In this document: positions 1 through 13,590 of the stretch, in pieces | How positions within the stretch are numbered: the stretch's first letter is position 1 | How the letters are laid out: every line of letters begins with the position of its first letter | Assembly: GCA_020746105.1 (NCBI GenBank) | Contig: CM036617.1 | Span: 41,383,898 to 41,447,897 of the forward strand | Length of the DNA: 64,000 nt | DNA from: Trogon surrucura | Lineage: Eukaryota > Chordata > Aves > Trogoniformes > Trogonidae | Reading direction: 5' to 3' | The notes under the pieces: generated by a model | Seen by the model: the letters and a program-made list of their open reading frames with translations, nothing else | Told to the model about the DNA's origin: nothing | Database searches by the model: none | Translations under genes and position numbers: made by a program

Positions 1-161
1 TCAAATTTCTTCAAGAGGCATGCTGAAATAAAATCTGACCAGAACATCTGCAGTGCTTCTTCATAGGAAATCAATTGCTTGTTGACTCTTCGGGGGTGAT
101 TTGTGGCACTTCTAAGTGCATTGCACTATTTTCTAATCTGTTGTTTCTAATTTTGATAAGG

Positions 162-714
162 TGTACTGGGTCTGACTGAGATGGAATTAAATTCCTCCAT
201 AGTAACCCATACGATGCTTTGTTTTGAATTTCTGGCTAAAACAACACTGAAAATGTAGCAATGTTTTGCCTAATGCTGAACATAACTAGCACAAAATCAA
301 GGTTCTGCCTTCACTCCAGTGAGAAATCACTAGGCTTGCAGTGGACAACAAGCTGGGAGGAGACACAGCTGGGACAACTGACCTGAACTGACTGAAGGAA
401 TATTCCATGTTATATTATATCATACAATAAAAACTAGGATAACAGTAAAACCTGTGGTAAAGGAAGAAAGGGGTGGAGATATTTTGGCTTTCAAGGTGAC
501 CTCTGGACAGACTGGGAATCGGTCTGCTTGTGGAAGGCTGTAAATGATTGCATAATTTTTTTCCTTCTCTTTCCTTCACTTATTATACTATATTTACATC
601 AACCCATGAGTTTTCTTGATTTTGCTCTTCCTATTCTTTCCCCTGTCCTGCAGGGTTGAGGCCTGAGAGGGAGCCTGTGTGAGTGCATGGCTTCTGGTGG
701 GGATCAACTCACAA
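162..714 (+). mobile_element. Diverged solo LTR, family 1 (endogenous retrovirus)
   Basis: This block aligns by eye along its length with the better-kept LTR at 26,532-27,104. Shared landmarks in order are the opening TGTACTGGGTCTGACTGAGA, a 'CATAGTA' block, the 'GGGAGGAGACACAGCTGGGACA' block near 357, a decayed promoter region near 400-430, 'CAACCCATGAGTTTTCT' near 600 and a short C/T-rich tail before the end near 712. It begins with TG, but the 3' end is too worn to place exactly. I see no convincing target-site duplication and no internal retroviral sequence beside it, so it is best read as an old solo LTR. Names used for avian LTR families are not assigned here. Confidence 0.6.
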
Positions 715-3700
715 TGTCAGTCAATGAAATTGTATTCCCAAAATACCATGTGGAAAGCCTGAGCATCACCTACCAGCCTGAAAAGGCCACTTGTGTGGCT
801 GGCCAGCTCCAGTGATTGAATTGGAGATACTTAGTAGTCTCGAGCAAACACCAGGAGGATCTCAAACTGCAAATTTATCAATTCAAGACCCATTGTCCAT
901 AACGAGTCCCCATATGCTGTCATTTTTAAAATGCTTTATGTTGTGTAGTCTGTTTTAGAAAACTTGACCATTGTAATATCTAGCAAGTAGTAAAAGTAAG
1001 TTGCCTTCTTTGGCAAATTCAAAATCTTCATGTGAGTCGCTGTGACCTCATAGTTCTGAATGGTTCATGTCAGGAGGAACTAACATTTCTGATCTTCGTT
1101 TATGGCCCGTAAAGCATTTCTTTATGCTTCCCAAATATCCTAAACACTCTGGAATGTATACATGTAGCACAGTCCCTCTTTCTGCCTTTTGTAGGAATAC
1201 TTGATTTTTATTTTGCCTTCTCTTTCCCTGTTCTTTTTACATTAGTGGAAGGTGTTGAATTATTTTAGAAATGTCAAGTCTAATTTCATTCTGGTGTCTA
1301 CTTCTTCTTTTATTACAATTTCTTTTGCACAAATGCTTAAGTCAACTCAGAATTGCTATTTTTCCTGTTCAGTGAAATATTTTTTCCTACGATTTATGTT
1401 CTCAGAAAGCAAATATTTTCTTAATGGTGTCTGTTTCTATCAGTACTGCTTTGAAAGATGGCTGGCTTTTTACATGCATGGTGTACATAGTCTGTAGTTA
1501 CATGTGCCATTCTAGATAAATTTTAAACCTTTTATTATTTCAGGATTACAGACTAAATCCACACATTTATAAAACAAAGTTTCACTCAAATATCACTAAA
1601 TCTGCTATAAAAATCATAGTTTTGTATGCTTATGACTCAGACATATATTTGCCTCTATATATTTTCACTTATTTCAAGATCTTGATAAAAGGGCAGTTAA
1701 TATCATAGTTCCTCTGATGATTCATGAACTTTAGTTCCATCTCTCTCCATGGAAAATACAGAACAAATGTTTCGTAATTAAATAAAATCTTATTTTCAGT
1801 AGTGCTGTTCAATCCAGAGGGAGTTTACCCATTTTATGGAACTTAAAAAAAACACCTAAATTAGAAGGATAACCACCCATAATCCATGATATTTTTGTGA
1901 GAGAAATACTAGGAATTACCAGGGAGAACTTCAGATTTTAGGTGTGCTGCTTCTCTCCACTATATACAGAGAGTTTAGAGAAAATATGTAAGTTACTAAG
2001 AATCACAGGGACTCAACCTAAAATGAATGTTGGTGTTAAAGGAATACTGAAATATTGAACAGAATGGATCACATACATACAGATTTTGTACTCTGAAATT
2101 CAGGAAGGCAAATGTGAGCACATGAATATGTTAAAAGTTCCCTTCAAAATTATAATATATAGTAAATGATAGAAAATGAAAGTCAGATCATATGGTATCA
2201 GGCAAAGTTCTATTAAGTGTCTACTGATTTAGACAGTGTCTTAGCCTTCTTCAGATTGTTCAGAGGGCACAGGGAATCTAGGCTTCATTTCATCATTTCA
2301 ATACTTGTATATAGTGGTTCAGTTTGGAATACAAAACTCAAGATATTCTTAATTGAAAAAAAAATCTAAATGCTTTTTTTGGTATCATGTTCACTAGAAT
2401 TGTAGTATTCTGCAAGTTTATTTCTACTGTGTGCTATATCCCTTTAATTTTCTTTATCTCATGCAGTATGCTACATGTCCTTAATGTGAACTTATGTTCC
2501 AAATGACAAAAGCACATTTGCTTGTTCTTCTGCATATTTGTACAGAACTTTCCTGGTAAAACCAAATCTACTTTTATAAATATTTTTTTGCAAGTGATTG
2601 CAGTTTCAAAATATTCTGTAACCATGGACACTATAGGGATTCAGACACAACATAAATTCAATTTTGAATTCAATTTTTGCTGTAAAAGAGAACCTCTTAA
2701 ACAAACCTGCACCATCACAACACCAGCCAGGTCCTGCAGAAATGCACTCTGCTACAAATAGTTCAACATTTTCATAGGTATAGAAATTGTTCACCCAAAT
2801 GTAACATGCAGTCCTCGTAAAATTATTTCTTTTTTGCCTGTCTCAGTGAACTAATAAAGACTTCAACCAATGTATTCCTGAACATCTTTCAACCAGTGTT
2901 TTTCAAAACAATAGAATCAAAGTGCAGGTCAGGAAACCGTCAAGAACATTCTTCCTCTGAAATTTTGAAAGACTATTTTTTGTTGCCCCAGAATAGAATT
3001 TAATCTTGTCAGTTTTTTGCTCATCAAACTATATTGTCCTTCATTTTTACACTGTTGAAGTTTTGTTTCTCAATATCTTGTAGGTACTCAGTCCTCAAAA
3101 AGAAGAAAAATGATGTCTTAGTTGTGGTCCTTTTTCCTGTACAGGAATATAAAGAAATTCAATTATTGAGTGGAAAAGATTACTGGAAATACTGGTAAAC
3201 AAGTTCATATCTATTGACTAGTATGGAAAAGGCTGAAAACATTCATCATGGGATTTTTCTTTTACTTGATTAGCACATTTAATTAAACATTGAATGGTAT
3301 TATAGGAGTGATGTAATTGTATTGTCTTGCAAATTTTAAAATATGTTTAGTAACAGGACAAAACATGTTTTATCTATTAAATATTTTTTTTTTAAAAAAA
3401 CAACTAAAGCTAGAAGCCCCTTTTCTATTTCACAGACATATTGACAAAGAACTTTGCAGAACTCCAGAGAGAAGTGATATAATCCTGCACATTTTGTAGT
3501 TTGTTTTAGTAATAAAACACTTCTAAAACAATAATCAGTACATATATAGCTATCCTGTAATAGTTGTTGCATAACAAATTTGGATTTTTTTTGTTCGTTT
3601 GCATTGCTCTGCAGGAGATTAATTATATTTTCCCCCAGGAAATATGTTTATATCCATTAATTGAAACATAAGGTTTGGACTTTTAGCTTTCTAACTTTGT

Positions 3701-5394
3701 TTTTAAATGAAAACAGTCTAAGAGTCTTTGTTCTTGTAGGAACTGATATTGATACCCAGTATGTAGTAGGATAGCACCTTTTCAATTTAAAAGACTTTTG
3801 TTTAATAGGAGCTGTGATACATCTACTGATAACATCAGTCAACTGAAATTCACCAGTGAAAAACTATGTCTTTGCACTTTAAAATTACTTTCATTAATTC
3901 ATCTATCTGTGTTTGAAAACTGTCATAATGTTTAACAGAACATATAGTTCTAAGAATGAAGGTGTTACTAAGTTAATCTGCATCATCTGATTTCTAAGGA
4001 AAAAAAAATGTATGCAAAACAAGTTACAGACTCTTAGGAAAATAAAAAGTCCATGTGTAGCAAAGATTGTGGACGTAGTCTGTTGGGAAAAGACATAAAT
4101 ATGACACAGGTTTACATGTCTGGCCTACAATGTAGGTATAAAATCTATTGAGTTTGTAATAATCCTTTCTATCCCACATTCCTGACAATGTGTTTTAGAA
4201 GACTCAATAATGATGCGGGCTAAATTTTCTGGTGACATAGCTGTATTCTTCTGGAAAGATAATAGAAAAAAAAAAAAAGAAAAGAAAAAAACTCTTTATT
4301 TCTATGATGCTTACAAGTTTAACCCCCATCTTTCAGTTGTATAATGTGTCTCTCATAGTCAACTTTCCCTGGCCACAGCTTGACTACTGGGAATTCTGTA
4401 CATGAGACTGCCTAAAATAGTGATGGATGTCAGTCATTATAAAGGATTAAGAGCAGTCATTAGGCTGGGTATCTCTTGTGGAATAAGCAGAATATCTTGT
4501 CCTCTGAATCACGTGTATTTTGATCTAGTAGTTGTATGTTGCTTTCTGTGCTGGTGTTTCTGAGAATGAACTGAAACAAATTCATGAAAAACTAGTCAAA
4601 ATTTAAGTCACTTGTGGAATTGAAGTATCAAATATATGGAGAGCTTAAGAATTATGACATTTGAATTCTTGCACATTACTACTTCCTAAGTTCCACTTTA
4701 GGTGTCTAGGGCATTGGTAGAAGTAGTTGAAATTGTTCCAAACTAGTTCTTAAATGCAGACAGATATTAGTCTGGGACATGAAAATAGCAAAGTTGAACC
4801 ATCAAGGAACTGTTTCAGGCAAATTGCCGTTGTCTTCAAACCACTTCACTGAATTCAAACACGTCCATATGGATTTCATGAACAAACTGACTTAATTCTG
4901 AAGAAATTCAGGTATCTCTGCATGGTTCCAGACCAGTTAGTATTTCAGGTAGAGGGAAGATGTGGCTAGTTATATAGAGTTCTTACCTGCAAAATTCATA
5001 TAATACTTTGTAGATATCAAGAATGATAGTGGGAATATATTTGAGATCTCAAATGCAACACTGATTATTAAACTAAAAAAAAATAGTGTAGTTTTAAGAA
5101 GCAATATGGGTACTGGCCATGAAACATGAACAATAAAATGTCGAACTTAGGTCTCGTTTTTTGAGTCCAGTTCACATTATATATAAAAATAAAATTGTAT
5201 TATTATAAAAATGTACAGAAAGGACATACTAACGTTATGTAGTCTGAACAGATAAGTAACCAAAAACATAGTTGGTAATTGTATTTTATGCTGATTCTTG
5301 AATCTTACTGGAGCATTATTGAAAATTAAATGATTTTCTTTTGGATGTAAAAATACTGGGTTTATAGGATTCAGTCATGGAAACTAAGATTTGA
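715..5394. other. AT-rich DNA with no recognised gene
   Basis: Short open frames of 60-80 codons occur in several frames on both strands, but none has recognisable domains or the GC rise of the transposons nearby. I see simple A or T runs (for example near 3,387 and 4,265) and nothing else that can be named. Confidence 0.6.
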
Positions 5395-5478
5395 AAGTCT
5401 GACCTTAATGCAGGGGGATCGGACTAGATGTCTTTTGATGGCAGCCTGTTCCAATGTCTGACTACTCTTTCTGTGATT
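5395..5478. repeat. Possible ancient CR1 tail scraps
   Basis: The left part reads like a plus-strand CR1 3' end ('GGGGGATCGGACTAGATG'). It is followed directly by a stretch resembling the minus-strand CR1 3' end ('CAGCCTGTTCCAATGTCTGA'). The two orientations side by side suggest two old fragments, or one rearranged copy. The match is short and could be overread. Confidence 0.3.
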
Positions 5479-8400
5479 TTTTTTTTTTTTTTTTTACTTT
5501 ATAGTATTACTGTTTGGCTCTCCCCACAGTTCTTCCCTAGACAATTTGGATTTAAGATGGAAAATCTAGGCCCTAGTGCCCTCTTGTGCAAATTTTGTTT
5601 GTCTCTATCTTTTCTTCCCCCTCTATCTCATCAAATCATGTCTGATTATGGCTAGATGTGCTGGTATTTAGCTATTATTGAATGCGGTAATGAAGGAAAC
5701 CATAGAGCTACTTAATTATCTACACAGCAGGTGTCCAATGAAGAAACTTAATTCTAACCTTTTCCTCTGTGATAAGATAATTAGTTGGGTATAATTGCTG
5801 TTAATATAAATATTCACTGATTGCAAACTGTGGTCTAAAGGCTGTTTCTGTGAAAAAAAAATAAAAGGAAACCCACAAAATAAAACAAAATAAAACCCCA
5901 AACCTATAAAGCTTCAGGAGTGTTGTTGCTCACTTCTAAACAAATAAAGATTTTGCATGAAGAGAAGAACTGCATCAAATTCTACCATTTTTTATTGTGA
6001 AATAATAATAGATTGTCATGACTGGTTTTAAAAAAATCTAGCTATTAATACACATGTTTACGCATGTTAAAAATTGTAACCATAGGAAAACAGGTTGGCA
6101 GTATCCCTACCAAGTATTTTATTCACATACATAAAAAGAGGTTTTAGTTATACTTGCTAAGATTGTACTGAGAAAACAAAAAGTAATGAATCTGTCATGA
6201 GATAGGGAAAAAGTTGTTAAGGAGGTAGAATCACAAGGATTCTTTTACTTCCAAATGACAGGAAGGTTAGGTAGATTCAGATATAAAAAGAAATGTATTG
6301 TTTGCCCAACACAACACAAAAGTCCACCATTGTCCTGAATTCTCTATGACAAAAAAAAAAGTCTGAACAGTTTTCAGATTTTCTTGTTCTGCTTTCACAA
6401 AGCAAGATGCAAGAAGTTAACAACTTAAATTAAAACTGAAAGTATCAGTAGCACTCATGGTAACAATGTTCTAATTTTTTTAATATATGAATTAAACATA
6501 TTTTTAATTAAATAAAAATTAGCAATTCAATTATTACAGTACAGGTACCTGCTATTCACTTCTGCAAGAAATTTAATAATAATTTTTCACTGAGATATTA
6601 CTCATCTGCCCAGAACTCTGTTGCAGGAACTTCAAAGAGTGAGTTTTGTCTCCACACTGATGAGGTGTGGAGAAATTATAAAGGCACGTGGGGATTTCCT
6701 GTGATAAAAACATCTACATATCAATCATCAGTGACACTGCTAATGACACTGACATACTTTTTTATGTTTTGATCTCAATACTAAGCATTAAGGCACTGAC
6801 ACAGTTCAAACAGAAGTTTTGAAAAGATCTGCATTGATTGTGTAGGTATTCAGTCAGATACTAATTGAGATGATAAAGCAAGAGACAGACATTTTTTTTG
6901 CACCGATATTTGAGACTCTGTATGCAAATGGGCATTATCTACCATAGTTCATTGTTTATACTCTTAAGGTTATATTGCGAAACAGGTAAAATTTGAAAAT
7001 TTGAAATTTACTTTTATGACACCATTCTCTGGTTAGGAATTATTTCTGAATTGAATTCCCTGGCAAAGATTTGCACAGTTAATGGGGCTCTGAGAATAAC
7101 TGTGATCAAGCGCAGACTTTGGAATAAGTGTAATCAAAAAAATAACTTCATTATCTCAAGTTAGCTTGCCAGTAACCTTTAGAAATGAAGTACTTTCAAC
7201 CAAGAACCCTGTTACAGAACCTCTCAAATCCCATCATCTTGAACAACAATGGGGAATAGTCAGTACCTTGAGCAGTTGTTCAGTCCTCTGCAAGATGAAA
7301 CTAGTTTCTATCTGTCTTGTTTTCTCCCTGGCTTTGACACAGTAATAGTACGGAGTAGTAGCAGAAAGACTGGATTTATTTTCCTCCCTTTACCAAAAGA
7401 GTGGGCTCGTCTTTGGCTTCAACTGTCATTGGTGGTGCTAGAGCACTTTAAGGTGAAAGTTAAGTTATGTCTTCTTTTTTTTTTTTTTTTCTTATTAATA
7501 AGGTTAATGCTGTGGAACAGCAGCTTATCATGTTGACAACACAAGTACTTTAAAGGAGATTAATGTTCTTTTCTGGCAGAGGTATTTGTTAAAAATGAAC
7601 AAGCATACCTAAAAATCGCAAATTGAATGTTAACAGGCAAAAAATACTCGAAAGTAAATTGCAATAGGAAACAGCATCTAAAAAGAATTACATATATTAG
7701 AAAATTATCTCATAAATTCAGCCAGAACATTCACTCACGAGATGCACACCTGTACAGTAGGAAGAACGTTTAATATTCAATTGCACTGTTGGAGAGATAT
7801 GAACAGATTCACAGACTCCAGTCTTCCAAATAGCAGGTACGAGCTCACCTCAATGTTAGTGTGATGGCTCTGAGCACTGTGTAAATGTTATGCTTCAGTA
7901 CTATGAATAATGAGGTACTGCATTGTGTAAGAAAAAAAGAAGTTTACTTAAAAAAAAAAAACAAAGTAATTCTTTACAATAGTGTTTCCCAGTTATTTTT
8001 GTGCTTGTTATTGATGAAAAAATAGGTAATCTTAAAATATGTTGTGTATTGCTGAGAGATGTTGGGTTTTTTTAATCTATATCTAAGCTTGCAATGATTA
8101 TGTAGTATCTTTATTTTCCTGTACCTTGTTTTCTCTTTCCTTTGAGATGTAAAGTGAGCAGTGTCTCAACAACCTCACAATTATGGAAAAACCTGATATC
8201 AATGTGTATCTTTTTTTTTTTTGATGCATAATTTCTTTAGGCAATTTTCATGTAATATATCCTCCAACTGCCTTCTAAGTTCCCAGCCATGCTTAGTGGA
8301 GATCCAGAAACTGAGTAAACCACAGCTTAATCTTGTTGTCTTTCAAAAATATACACATGATAACTTTCAAGTATGCATGCACTTACTTTTATATACTCTT

Positions 8401-10687
8401 ATATAAATATTGATAGAGTTTTACAAATTTTGCAGTTCTGAAAGTTAGTTGATCTCAAGCTGACTAATTGAATACTATATATAACCATTTTGTCTTTAAT
8501 GAAATTACTGGTCTTGAATAATCTGAGATGTCGGGGGCAAAATTCCACCATAAAACCATTTAAATAAAGAAAAAAAGTAACTCTTAGGTCTTATCTTTTA
8601 TATTTTAAGTTTATTTCCCTTTGTGTACAACAAAACTGCACAAAACAAAGTGTAGAATTCTAGGAATGTGATTCTTGACTGGAGAGAGGTTTAATGTCAA
8701 TATAACAAATCTATACCTTGTATTCACACTCTACTCTTCTTTAAATGAACATTGAGCTTGAAGTTTCTTGTGCTAGTCATTCCTAAATTGCTCAGAAGGC
8801 AAAAAAATAAAAAAAATAAATAATATAAAAAAAATATATTTACTGATTATGTTCAAAACATTGTTCAGATCAGGTTGAACTATAAAGCTAAAATAGTGTA
8901 CTTTTACAGGACTCAGAATTTTACACAAAATATACAGAAATATACACAAAAAAGAATCGCTATTAAATGTCTTGGCTAGTTCCCATGATCATGTTCATGT
9001 TAAGGTCTGGGTTCACTCCAGCTCTCTTACATTCACACACTGCAATTTAAACAGAAATAGACATAAAGCACAGAGATCAGCTGAGAGCTGAGGCATGCCC
9101 CAGCACATATATTTGGACTAATTCAGATATCAAAATATTTAATGCACCTTTAAACAAATGAGAATATTCAGTTTCTAAGAGCAGGTAGGAAACCAATCCC
9201 TGCAAAATCAATACCGGAGCTCAGAACAACACTGGCCTCTTCTATACACTCTTTAAAACATGGTTAGAGTAGTTGCCTCAAAGATAAGGAACTCACTGCT
9301 GGTGTTGACAAACTGTAGAGTCAATTCCACAAAATGAAGTCAGGTGCCTTGCCTGCTCTTAGAAGAGTGAGAAAAATATACAAGAGACTGTAATTTAAAT
9401 TTGTCAAAATAAGTGAAATTATTAATTATTTAAAATTAAATATGTACTTACAGTTGATGAGATGGGGAAAATGTACTTGTTTTATTAACCTTATTTTATT
9501 GTAGTCAGTGTTCTCATTTACATCAGAGGACATGTCCATATTTTTTGACAATTGGTCTGTTTTCTCAGTATCCTATCACATTTAATCAATAAAGAATTAT
9601 TTGTTTAATGCACAGCAACGTATTATTAATAAGAGCACTCATAATAGCTCTAGAAGGTCCCTAATAAACCCGGGGCAACTGAGCCACCCAGTTGCTAAAT
9701 AAAAGAACTATAATAATATTAATAAATATTTATTATTTGTATAATGATTTTGAACTACAAATACAGTTTGCAGTGACTGAGGGAGCAATGTGAGTTTTAG
9801 AAATTTATGATGAGAATACAGAAACTACTTGACCAAAGAAGTCTTCTACTGGAAGACTCTTAAAATTTCCCTAAATATCTCCATTATTTATTTATTTATT
9901 TATTTTAAATTGCTAACAATCTTATTGCTAGCGATTTTTTTTTAAAACTGTCCGAACACCAAAATACATTTTATTTTTCTTGCATTCTGTGTATAGAATG
10001 TCTCTCTCTCTTCGAAGCTTGGAAAGGAACCTTCATTCATTGCACATTATTCAGTAACCAAATTCTTTAAGAAAACTCTTTGCTGAGAAGCGAAGGTTGG
10101 TAGTATAGGCTAATAAAACTACATTTTGTATTCATTTATCTGACCAGATAAACTATAAGTGCACATTTTAATAGATCTTAATGAGATTTCTCACTGTTTA
10201 TAGGCTCTGGCTATACCATGGTAATTAGCTCAGAGGCATTACTCACTCTTGTCTTGGTAAGTGTTTCATTTTAGCCTTTGTAAGAGATCGTGCTATTTTT
10301 TTGCTTCATTGCTTTGCTTTATTGAACATTATATGACATGGTAAGCAATTAAGTACGATTGTGGAAGAAATTAATTCACAAAAAAGCGTACATTAATGGT
10401 TAGGTTTAAATCCGTAAAAGCAGTGAAACTGAAGTTAAGTTTGAAACCATACTGACTTTACCTCTTTGCGCCTACGAACTGCAGCTTATATGCTATTCAA
10501 GTCCATTTATATTTTTCGTCTCAGTACCTATACACAATATGGAGGAATGACAACAATGTTTCCTTCCAATTTCCTTCCACTGTGGATCTTTCAAGAACTC
10601 AATATTTTAATGATTCTAGTTTTATCTTTTTAAGTTAATCTTGTAATATTTTTATTTTTTAAGTTACCTTTTTTTAAGTTAAGTTTA
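5479..10687. other. AT-rich DNA with no recognised gene
   Basis: This stretch contains poly(T) runs near 5,479-5,497 and 7,472-7,490 and an (ATTT)n tract near 9,886-9,906. It has no frame with recognisable protein motifs. An apparent 95-codon frame at 7,249-7,536 ends in the poly(T) run and looks accidental. Confidence 0.6.
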
Positions 10688-11730
10688 AGGTTGAAGGGAA
10701 GAAGTCAGAGAGTTGTGGTCAATGGAGCAGAGTCTGGTTGGATGCCTGTGTCTAGTGGGGTCCCTCAAGGGTCAGTGCTTGGACCGGTGCTTCTCAATAT
10801 ATTCATCAATAACCTGGACGAGGGATTAGAGAGTGCTGTCAGCAAGTTTGCTGATGACATGAAACTGAGTGGAGTGGTTGACACACCGTACGACTGTGCT
10901 GCCATTCAGAGAGACCTAGACAGGCTGAAGGGGTGGGCAGGGAGAAATCTCATGCAGTTCAACAAGGGTAAGTGTAGAGTTTTGCACCTCAGAAAGAATA
11001 ACCCCATGCACTGTTTTAGGTTGGGGTCTGACCTGCTGGAGAACAGTGTAGGAGAAAGGGACCTGGGAGTTCTAGTGGACAGCAGGATGACCATGAGCCA
11101 GCACTGTGCCCTTGTGACCAAGAAGGCCAATGGCATCCTGGGATGTATCAGGAGAGGAGTAGGAAGTAGGTCAAGAGAGGTCTTCCTGCCCCTCTACTCT
11201 GCCCTGGTGAGGCCGCATCTGGAATATTGTGTCCAGTTCTGGGCCTCTCAGTTCAAGAAAGACAGGGAGCTGCTTGAGAGAGTCCAGCGTAGAGCCACAA
11301 AGATGGTGAAGGGAGTGGAACATCTCCCTTACGAGGAAAGGCTGAAGGAGCTGGGTCTCTTGAGCTTAGAGAAGAGGAGGCTGAGGGGTGACCTCATCAA
11401 TGTTTATAAATATGTCAGGAGGACGGAGCCAGGCTCTTTTCAGCAGCATTCATTGACAGGACAAGGGGCAACGTGTGGAAGCTGGAACACAGGAGGTTCC
11501 ATAAAAATATGAGAAAAAACTTTTTCACAGTGAGGGTGACAGAGCACTGGAACAGCTGCCCAGGGAGGTTGTGGAGTGTCCTTCCCTGGAGACATTCAAA
11601 ACCCGCCTGGATGCGTTCCTGTGTGGTCTGCTGTAGGTGATCCTGCTCTGGCGGGGGGGGGGGGGGTCGATCATCTATGATCCTTGAGGTCCCTTCCAAA
11701 CTCTAACATTCTGTGATTCCGTGATTCTGT
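10688..11730 (+). mobile_element. CR1 LINE, 5'-truncated, RT C-terminal half and 3' end
   Basis: The fragment starts at the point of ORF2 equivalent to 57,241 in the longer CR1 ([20 protein letters not shown]) and runs to an ATTCTGTG-type tail. An open frame at 10,691-11,512 encodes 273 residues. It includes the [10 protein letters not shown] motif, the catalytic block FADDMKLSG (first two Asp intact) and the conserved C-terminal part [13 protein letters not shown]. The frame is broken near 11,411 by a 13 bp deletion relative to the 57.9 kb copy, so the last 60 or so residues are out of frame. After the frame comes a poly(G) run near 11,652-11,666 and the standard 3' end. CR1s usually truncate at the 5' end during target-primed reverse transcription, as here. 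It is very similar in sequence to the 54.7-58.3 kb CR1, so the two probably belong to one subfamily. Confidence 0.93.
10691..11512 (+). pseudogene. CR1 ORF2 fragment (reverse transcriptase palm to C-terminal region), frameshifted
   Basis: This is the longest open part of the truncated CR1, 273 codons. It holds RT motifs from [12 protein letters not shown] through FADD and into the thumb/C-terminal region. The endonuclease domain and RT motifs before the fingers are absent because of 5' truncation. The ATG at 10,691 is only the first Met in the surviving frame, not a genuine start. The final residues after KYV are out of frame because of the 13 bp deletion near 11,411. It cannot make a functional retrotransposase. 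Confidence 0.85.
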
Positions 11731-12780
11731 ATCATTAAAAATATCCATGGACACAGTCTACACATGCAAACACATCCAAGTAGCTCCAGCTTAACCTGTC
11801 TATCACAGAAACCTAGTGGGATATCTCACACAACTGGAGTGCCACAATAGATGGCTACAAGCTCTTCCAGAAGGATAGACAGAGAAGGAGAGGCAGTAGA
11901 GTGGCCCTGTATGTCAGGGAATGCTATGAGAGCCCAAAAATCAAGTATAGTGATGACGGGCTTGAGAGTGTTTGGATTAGGTTAAGGGTCAATAAAGCTG
12001 ATGTTGCTGTGGGAGTCTGCTACAGACTTCCCAACCAAAGCAGTGAGATGGATGAAGCCTTCTATAAGTAGTTGGGAGAAGTCTTGTGGTCACTTGCCAT
12101 TGTTCTTGTGGGGATCTTTAATCTCCCAGGTATCTACTGGGAATACAACACAGCAGAGAGGTAAAAATTGGGAGGTTCCTGGAATGTGTGGAGGATAACT
12201 TCCTCACACAGCTGGTAAGTGAACCGACCAGGGAAGGTGCCCTGCTGGACCTCCTGTTTGTGAACAGAGAAAGACTTGTGGAAGATGTGGCAGCTGGAGG
12301 CCACCTAGGGAACAGTGACCACAAAAATTATTAAATTCTCTATTCTAAGAAATATTAGGAGGGGTAACAGAAAAACTACCACTTGGGACTTCCGAAGGTG
12401 GACTTTGGTTTTTTTGGAGGTTACTTGATAGAATCCCTTGAGAGTCAGTTTTGAAGGGTATAGGAGTCCAGGAAGGTTGAACACTCTTTAAGGAGGAAAT
12501 CCTAAAGGCATGAGAGCGGGCAATCCCCATGTGCCTTAAGATGAGCCAGTGGCAAAGAAGACCAACCTGGTCGAATAGGGAGATTTGGCTCAAAATCAGG
12601 GAAGAACTGGCAGGGATGCTTACAAAGCCACTGTCCGTCGTTTATCAGCAGTCCTAGCTGACTGGAGAGGTCCCAGCTGACTGGAAGTCAGCCAATATAG
12701 AGCCCATCTATAAGACGGGATGGAAGGATGATCTGAGAAATTACAGACCTGTCTGTTTAACTTCATTCCCAGGGAAGTTA

Positions 12781-13590
12781 ATGGACTGGATCATCCTGAG
12801 TTCCATTATGCAGCACATGCAGGACAATCAGCTGATCAGACCCAGTCAGCATGGGTTTATGAAGGGCAGGTCCTGTTTAACAAATCTGATCTCCTTCTAT
12901 GACAGATTGACCTACTTGTTGGATGAAAGAAAGGCTGTGGATATTGTCTACCCTAACTTTAGTAAGGCATTCGACACTGTTGCCCACAATATTCTTCTAG
13001 AGAAATTGACTGCTCTTGGCTTGGATGGGCATAGGCTTTGCTGGGTAAAAAAGTAGTTAGATGGCCGAGTCCAAAGAGTTGTTGTCAAAAGAGTTAAATC
13101 CAGTTGGTGGCCGGTCACGAGTGTTCTTCAGGGCTCAGTTCTTCAGGGCTCAGTACTGGGGCCACTCCTGTTTAACATTCCCATCAATGATTTGGACAAA
13201 GGGATAGAGTGCACCCTTAGTAAGTTTGCATATGACACCAAGCTGGGTGAAAGTGTTCATTTGCTTGAGGGTGTAGAGGCTCTACAGAATGATCTAGACA
13301 GGCTGGATCATTGGACCAAGACCGGTCACATGAAATTCAATAAGGCCGAATGCTGGGTCCTGCAGCATTTCAGCCACGACAACCACAGCAACTCTACAGG
13401 CTTGGGGAGGAGTGGCTGGAGAGCTGCCAGGCAGAGGGGGGCAGATGTGTTGATGAGCATGTGCCAGCATTGTGTCCAGGTGGCCCGGAAGACCAGTGGC
13501 ATCCTGGCCTGTATCAGGAATGGTGTTACCAGGAGGAGTAGGGAGGAGATCATGCCTCTCTGCTCAGCTTTGGTGAGGCCTCACCTCTAG
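12781..13590 (+). pseudogene. CR1 ORF2 reverse transcriptase remnant (mutated FADD)
   Basis: Two open frames, 12,781-13,056 and 13,192-13,590, plus the damaged bridge between them, correspond to the RT fingers and palm. Visible blocks are SQHGFMKGRSCLTNL, the first-Asp region changed to YPNFSKAFDT (the normal residue pair is LD), and SKFAYDTKLGE in place of SKFADD. Both catalytic positions are therefore altered. A stop at 13,054-13,056 and the in-frame duplication at 13,126-13,155 add to the damage. The continuation to 13,997 carries the CR1 C-terminal region in another frame. Confidence 0.8.
13126..13155 (+). repeat. 15 bp tandem duplication inside CR1 RT
   Basis: The unit CTTCAGGGCTCAGTT at 13,126-13,140 is followed at once by CTTCAGGGCTCAGTA. 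Being a multiple of three it keeps the frame and doubles the LQGSV part of the RT motif. Confidence 0.9.

Noticed and set aside
1252..1497. 81-codon frame rich in Phe, Ser and Tyr
   Set aside because: Composition is what AT-rich non-coding DNA gives; no domain or conserved pattern visible.
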